A stretch of DNA of 26,757 nucleotides, from positions 1 through 26,757 of the forward strand of contig CAYJOP010000021.1 in assembly GCA_964371835.1 (NCBI GenBank), in the 5' to 3' direction. This document shows positions 23,809-26,757 of the stretch, in pieces; positions within the stretch are counted from its first letter, which is position 1, and each line of letters begins with the position of its first letter. The DNA is from CAYJAD01 sp964371835 (GTDB lineage Bacteria; Desulfobacterota; Desulfovibrionia; Desulfovibrionales; Desulfovibrionaceae). Below the pieces are notes generated by a model. That model was not told the DNA's origin. It saw only the letters and a list, made by a program, of their open reading frames with translations, and made no database searches. Position numbers and translations under genes: made by a program.

Positions 23809-23885
23809 CGATTGATTTTCGTGACTTTATACCAAGTCAGCGTATGCTTATGCGGCACAAACACCCTTAGGAGGGGTTTATCATC
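23809..23885 (+). repeat. Structured leader/repeat element, copy 3, partial (before rnc)
   Basis: Carries CGATTGATTTTCG (23809-23821), which matches copy 1 exactly (12242-12254), then a small GACTT/AAGTC hairpin, and the 3' box GCGGCACAAACACCC followed by GGGGTTTATCATC (23852-23885). The 5' half (the GTGTTG hairpin and the 5' strand of the long stem) is missing. It lies 75 bp before the rnc ATG, in rnc sense orientation. Confidence 0.7.
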
Positions 23886-23960
23886 TGCATAATTTAGATA
23901 GTTTGCCGTTTGTAAGTTTTTGGGGTATAGATGTATGGAGATAGTGGAGGAACTTGTTAT

Positions 23961-24647
23961 ATGGATAAATATGCTAACCTTGAAGCTAAACTTAAGTACA
24001 AATTTAATAATGTTGAGTTGCTACATCGCGCGTTAACACATAGCTCTTTTGCCAATGAAAACAAAGACCTTGTTTTTCATAATGAACGCCAAGAGTTTTT
24101 GGGCGATGCTGTACTTGAAGTTTGTGTATCTTGGGAACTTTTTAGCAAGTTTCCAAACGCAAGGGAAGGGCATTTAACTAAGCTTCGCTCAAACCTAGTA
24201 AGTTCTAAAACTTTGGCTGAACTTGCACGCGAGCTTGACATTGACCAAAACCTTAACCTTGGACGTGGTGAAGAAAGCCAAGGTGGGCGCAAACGTGATA
24301 GCGTGCTTAGCGATGCCTTAGAGGCTGTGCTTGGAGCAGTGTTTGAGGACGGCGGATATAAGGCTGCCCACAAAGTTATTGCTCATATTTTCCATTCTCG
24401 CTGGCCTTTGCAATTGGAACAAAGCCAAGCAAAAGATTATAAAACCAGACTTCAAGAAACAACGCAAAACCTACACAAAGATCGTCCAATCTATGTGCTT
24501 CTTGGTAGTCACGGACCAGAGCATGCTAAAAGCTTTAATGTGCGTCTAACCTTGCCTTGTGGCCGTGAATTTTTCGCAAGTGGTCCAAGTCTTAAACGTG
24601 CGGAGCAAGAAGCTGCACGCATGGCACTTGAAACCTTTGCCACTTAA
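23961..24647 (+). CDS. rnc: Ribonuclease III
   Basis: Cuts double-stranded RNA in rRNA and mRNA processing. 228 aa from the ATG at 23961, with GGAGG ten bases upstream; an upstream in-frame ATG at 23931 is less likely. The catalytic signature reads NERQEFLGDAVLEV (about residues 37-50), and the second acidic site is DSVLSDALEAVLGAVFEDGG (about 112-131). The double-stranded RNA-binding domain is residues 155-228, starting at KDYKTRLQE and ending in KRAEQEAARMALE. All acidic catalytic residues appear intact. It is alone on this strand; its usual partners era and recO are absent. Confidence 0.97.
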   Translation: MDKYANLEAKLKYKFNNVELLHRALTHSSFANENKDLVFHNERQEFLGDAVLEVCVSWELFSKFPNAREGHLTKLRSNLVSSKTLAELARELDIDQNLNLGRGEESQGGRKRDSVLSDALEAVLGAVFEDGGYKAAHKVIAHIFHSRWPLQLEQSQAKDYKTRLQETTQNLHKDRPIYVLLGSHGPEHAKSFNVRLTLPCGREFFASGPSLKRAEQEAARMALETFAT

Positions 24648-24685
24648 CTAACCTAAATCTTAGTGTAATTAAGTAATTTTATTGT

Positions 24686-24717
24686 GCTAAGAGCTGCTTT
24701 TATTGTAGCTATTTAGC
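24686..24717 (+). terminator. First hairpin after rnc
   Basis: GCTAA-GAGCT and AGCT-TTAGC arms pair around a T-rich loop 38 bp after the rnc stop. AT-rich and only moderately stable; probably acts with the next hairpin. Confidence 0.4.
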
Positions 24718-24722
24718 TTTGT

Positions 24723-24766
24723 GCTAGCTTAATCCTTTTATTGAATTAAGTTAGCTTGTTGTTTCT
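24723..24766 (+). terminator. Second hairpin after rnc, likely terminator
   Basis: GCTAGCTTAAT (24723-24733) pairs with ATTAAGTTAGC (24745-24755) over 11 bp with one G-T wobble, followed by the T-rich TTGTTGTTTCT. Confidence 0.6.
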
Positions 24767-24811
24767 ACTACATTTTGCTTTTTGCAAATTACCCATTTTT
24801 TATGCTGCCAA

Positions 24812-24882
24812 GCTGTGTTTTCCCAGACCGGCCCGGGGGGATGGTGCTCCCCCCGAGCCTCCCGTCTTTGGTCTGCCACAGC
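24812..24882 (-). terminator. GC-rich triple-nested hairpin after the flagellin gene
   Basis: Three nested arms: GCTGTG/CACAGC (24812-24817 and 24877-24882), CAGACC/GGTCTG (24824-24829 and 24870-24875) and GGGGGG/CCCCCC (24835-24840 and 24849-24854). It starts 15 bases after the flagellin stop. Read from the flagellin side there is no T run after the stem, so a classical intrinsic terminator is not proven; it may stabilise the flagellin mRNA 3' end. Its GC content is far above that of the surroundings. Confidence 0.6.
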
Positions 24883-24897
24883 CTATATAAATGATGA

Positions 24898-25785
24898 CTA
24901 GCCGCCTATTAGCTGCATGGCCATCCTTGGCAGTGAGTTTGCCTGCGATAGCATTGCTACTGCAGATTGGGTGAGGATTTGGTTGCGCACAAATTCTGTC
25001 ATTTCTGTGGCAACGTCCACATCCGAAATTCGTGATTCAGCGGCTTGGAGATTTTCAGCTTGAATATTCAAGTTGTTAATAGTTGCTTCCAAGCGGTTCT
25101 GAGTGGCCCCAAGGTGGGCACGGATTTTATCCTTTGAGATAATAGCTTCGTTAATAGCATCTAGTGATGCCTGTGCTTGTGCCTGTGTGGACAAGGTGAA
25201 GCCTGCATTTTCAACACTAGCATTACCAAGGCCAAGGGCTGAGGCTGTGGAATCACCAATCTTTAGGTAATAATAGTCCTCTGCACTGTTGTTGCCAGTA
25301 CCAAAGTGAACCTTAAGTTCGCCAGTAGATGTTAGGCCAGAACCATCGTGAACACCAGATAGTGTACCGTCGAGTAGTTTGATGCCGTTAAAATCTGTTG
25401 AGTTGGCAATACGGGTAATTTCCGAAGCTAGTGCTTGGTATTCAGATTCAATCATCAAACGCTGAGTTGAATCGTAGGTACCTGTGGCTGCTTGTTCGGC
25501 TAGCTCTTTCATGCGGATGAGCTGCTCGTCAATGGTTTGAAGAGCGCCATCTGCTGTTTGAATAAGCGAGATAGCATCGTTAGCGTTACGAGCACCTTGG
25601 TGCAAGGTTGCAATGTCTGCACGTTGCAATTCGCGGATTGCAAGGCCAGCAGCATCGTCTGCCGCACCGTTAATTCTTAGACCTGAAGAAAGTCTTTGCG
25701 TGGATTGACTTAAGTTTCCATAATGTAAGTTCAAGTGCCGCGCTGTGTTAGCTGCCATTAAGTTGTTATTTATGACCAAAGACAT
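24898..25785 (-). CDS. fliC: Flagellin
   Basis: Main filament protein of the flagellum, exported by the flagellar type III system. 295 aa, short for a flagellin. The N-terminal D0/D1 region (SLVINNNLMAANTARHLN, then LSSGLRINGAADDAAGLAIR and the NANDAISLIQTADGAL heptads) and the C-terminal D1/D0 region (SRISDVDVATEMTEFVRNQILTQSAVAMLSQAN, ending MAMQLIGG) are complete. The middle (about 140-205) is reduced to a small surface domain, as in Desulfovibrio flagellins. AGGAGG lies directly before the ATG. A sigma-54 promoter is 40 bp upstream and a strong hairpin lies downstream. No other flagellar gene is adjacent. Confidence 0.97.
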   Translation of the reverse strand: MSLVINNNLMAANTARHLNLHYGNLSQSTQRLSSGLRINGAADDAAGLAIRELQRADIATLHQGARNANDAISLIQTADGALQTIDEQLIRMKELAEQAATGTYDSTQRLMIESEYQALASEITRIANSTDFNGIKLLDGTLSGVHDGSGLTSTGELKVHFGTGNNSAEDYYYLKIGDSTASALGLGNASVENAGFTLSTQAQAQASLDAINEAIISKDKIRAHLGATQNRLEATINNLNIQAENLQAAESRISDVDVATEMTEFVRNQILTQSAVAMLSQANSLPRMAMQLIGG

Positions 25786-25825
25786 AAGTCACCTCCTGGG
25801 TGGTTTTTAGCTGTACTTGACTTTA

Positions 25826-25841
25826 AGCAAACAGCGTGCCA
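25826..25841 (-). promoter_or_regulatory. Sigma-54 promoter of the flagellin gene
   Basis: On the minus strand TGGCACG-CTGT-TTGCT (25841-25826) matches the -24/-12 consensus TGGCACG-N4-TTGCW completely. Transcription should start near 25815, giving a leader of about 30 nt. The flagellin gene is therefore RpoN-dependent and needs an AAA+ activator. Confidence 0.9.
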
Positions 25842-25958
25842 AAGTTTTTTAATGTTATTATTTCAATATGTTATTGTGCAACAAAAATAACTGGGAAAAA
25901 ACTTTAGGGTCAATTGACGATTTTTTGGCAGGTGTTTGGAAAAATTTTCCGTGTGCTT

Positions 25959-26088
25959 AATAAGCGTTCAGAAATGGCGAACTGCTTCGCCAGACTCGTT
26001 TTTTGCTCCAGTCGAGTACCATAAAGAGTACACTCCTTTCGCAAAAAACTTCGCCTTCCTTGCATTTCATCCTTTCTGAACGCTTATT
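25959..26088. mobile_element. 130-bp element with 16-bp terminal inverted repeats
   Basis: AATAAGCGTTCAGAAA (25959-25974) is repeated exactly in inverse at 26073-26088. Inside is a second inverted pair, GTTTTTTGC (25998-26006) and GCAAAAAAC (26041-26049), and local hairpins TGGCGAA-CTGC-TTCGCCA (25975-25992) and ACTCG/CGAGT. There is no open frame, so it is not an autonomous transposon. The size, perfect ends and palindromic interior fit a MITE or a REP/ERIC-like repeat. It lies upstream of the flagellin promoter. Without the genome I cannot show that other copies exist, and I saw no clear target-site duplication. Confidence 0.6.
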
Positions 26089-26297
26089 TGAGAATGATTT
26101 TGCTTTGCTTGCTCTCAAGGTGATAAGGCAGAGTATCGCTTTTTGAACACATTGTTGAGTCTGTACTATCAGAATATCTGCTGGCTTGTAGTGTTTTAAG
26201 CTTATCGAGTAAGTTATACAGCAGTATGTTCATTCGTGCTATGTCGACATGGATGTTTTGCTGTCCATTTGAGTAAGGTTGGCAAGCTTACCTAACG

Positions 26298-26319
26298 CAA
26301 AGGGCTTAACCGCCCTTTG
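26298..26319. repeat. GC-rich hairpin CAAAGGGC/GCCCTTTG
   Basis: Perfect 8-bp stem with loop TTAACC, directly followed by the first copy of the GTGG..CCACGG repeat. No T run, so it is not an obvious terminator. Confidence 0.5.
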
Positions 26320-26320
26320 G

Positions 26321-26347
26321 GTGGCTGCCACGGTTAAACTTCGTTTG
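26321..26347 (+). repeat. Short repeat, copy 1
   Basis: A 27-bp unit starting GTGGCTGCCACGGTTAAAC and ending TTCGTTTG. It contains a GTGG/CCAC mini-hairpin and a TAAAC-TTC-GTTTG mini-hairpin. It differs from copy 2 by one base insertion and two substitutions. Confidence 0.7.
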
Positions 26348-26413
26348 CCTTGCAATTGTTACTTGAAAATAATTTATGATACTGTCAGAAAGATGCGAAA
26401 GAAGGGTACAAAG

Positions 26414-26441
26414 GTGGATTGCCACGGCTAAACTTCGTTTG
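26414..26441 (+). repeat. Short repeat, copy 2
   Basis: A 28-bp unit starting GTGGATTGCCACGGCTAAAC and ending TTCGTTTG, 93 bp after copy 1 in the same orientation. Confidence 0.7.
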
Positions 26442-26735
26442 TATCCCCTCTCATTCCTGTATATAAAATTATTGAAAGTAAGTAAATGTGGATATGTATT
26501 ATCTATACAGATTGTTATGCTGTTGAAGAAAATTTTTTAGATTCTTCAAAAAAAATCACCATACCCTCTTGACAAATATAAAATCGCACTTAAAATTATA
26601 AGCTATCAAATATATCATCATATATTAAAGCGGTCAATAATTATTTTTATTTGATATTTATTTTCATAACATGCTTATTATACAAATGTTTTTCACTGTG
26701 TGTTCATTTCTTAACAATATTATGCAAGGAGGTCT

Positions 26736-26753
26736 ATGTCCAATTCAAGATGA
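26736..26753 (+). CDS. Possible 5-codon ORF coupled to a gene at the window edge
   Basis: AAGGAGG (26726-26732) is correctly spaced before an ATG at 26736 that reads MSNSR and stops at TGA 26751-26753. The stop overlaps a second ATG (26750) as ATGA, which would start the next gene, cut off by the window end. It may be a translational coupling leader, or the real start may be the second ATG. Too little sequence to decide. Confidence 0.3.
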   Translation: MSNSR

Positions 26754-26757
26754 CGCT

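Larger units (their letters stand above)
26089..26735. other. Gene-free region at the window end
   Basis: About 650 bp without a credible gene on either strand. It holds a GC-rich hairpin, two copies of a 27-28 bp repeat (each listed), an inverted repeat TTGAAGAA/TTCTTCAA (26523-26549) and AT-rich DNA from 26560 on with TTGACA at 26569-26574 but no matching -10 at 17 bp. It probably contains the promoter of a gene that starts at the window edge. Confidence 0.5.

Noticed and set aside
26523..26549. TTGAAGAA/TTCTTCAA hairpin followed by A residues, considered as terminator
   Set aside because: An A run instead of a T run follows on the plus strand, and no gene ends just upstream on either strand.
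1..26757. CRISPR arrays, tRNA, rRNA, integrases or transposases
   Set aside because: None seen: no regular repeat-spacer pattern, no tRNA-like cloverleaf noticed by eye, and no protein with transposase or integrase motifs. A tRNA scan could not be run.

Overview
The window looks like chromosome from a motile, AT-rich relative of Desulfovibrio (Desulfovibrionaceae). I infer this from the gene set and protein style: a short flagellin with a sigma-54 promoter, a DUF465-ilvB-ilvN-ilvC cluster, a PspF-like activator next to a very large TPR protein, a TIGR03960/DUF2344-type radical SAM fusion, and a cobalamin/siderophore-type uptake system. No database search was possible, so the taxon is an inference. 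I see no phage, plasmid, IS transposase, CRISPR, rRNA or tRNA.

Layout. (a) 16-3073, minus: FecBCD/BtuFCD-type ABC importer (binding protein, permease, ATPase), tightly coupled. (b) 3074-4369: intergenic region with an AT-only palindrome and a long hairpin, then a DUF533/TerB-like membrane protein. (c) 4543-10053, minus: DUF465 small protein, ilvB, ilvN, ilvC, then a metallo-beta-lactamase-fold hydrolase, a 4Fe-4S flavoprotein and a ComF-type phosphoribosyltransferase. This is a branched-chain amino acid operon that probably reads into three housekeeping genes. (d) 10163-11941, minus: an unrecognised 262-aa protein, a HAD phosphatase coupled to it (TAATG), and a YggT membrane protein. (e) 12386-13483, plus: tatA, a double-ACT protein and an Hpt protein, closed by a clear intrinsic terminator. 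(f) 13811-20236, plus: a sigma-54 activator without a sensor domain and with an altered GAFTGA loop (GAFTHA), a 1126-aa exported TPR protein, and two putative glycosyltransferases. (g) 20252-23613, minus: radical SAM fusion protein with a coupled 72-aa protein, and a small Sm-like protein upstream. (h) 23961-24647, plus: rnc. (i) 24898-25785, minus: flagellin with a near-consensus sigma-54 promoter. (j) 25842-26735: gene-free DNA holding a 130-bp element with 16-bp terminal inverted repeats and two copies of another short repeat.

The two observations I rate highest are these. First, the adjacent genes 18306-19250 and 19256-20236 look like the two halves of the eukaryotic STELLO (DUF288, PF03385) proteins, split into two bacterial genes and placed in the opposite order. 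Second, a structured repeat lies directly 5' of three unrelated genes (tatA, the radical SAM gene, rnc), always in the gene's sense orientation. In the two full copies the helices are preserved while the sequences differ, and the non-Watson-Crick pairs are G-U only when read in that orientation. This suggests a cis-acting RNA leader, or a repeat selected at the RNA level.

The window also links sigma-54 control in two places: an activator at 13811 and a sigma-54 flagellin promoter at 25826. Whether the first acts on the second cannot be told from this sequence.
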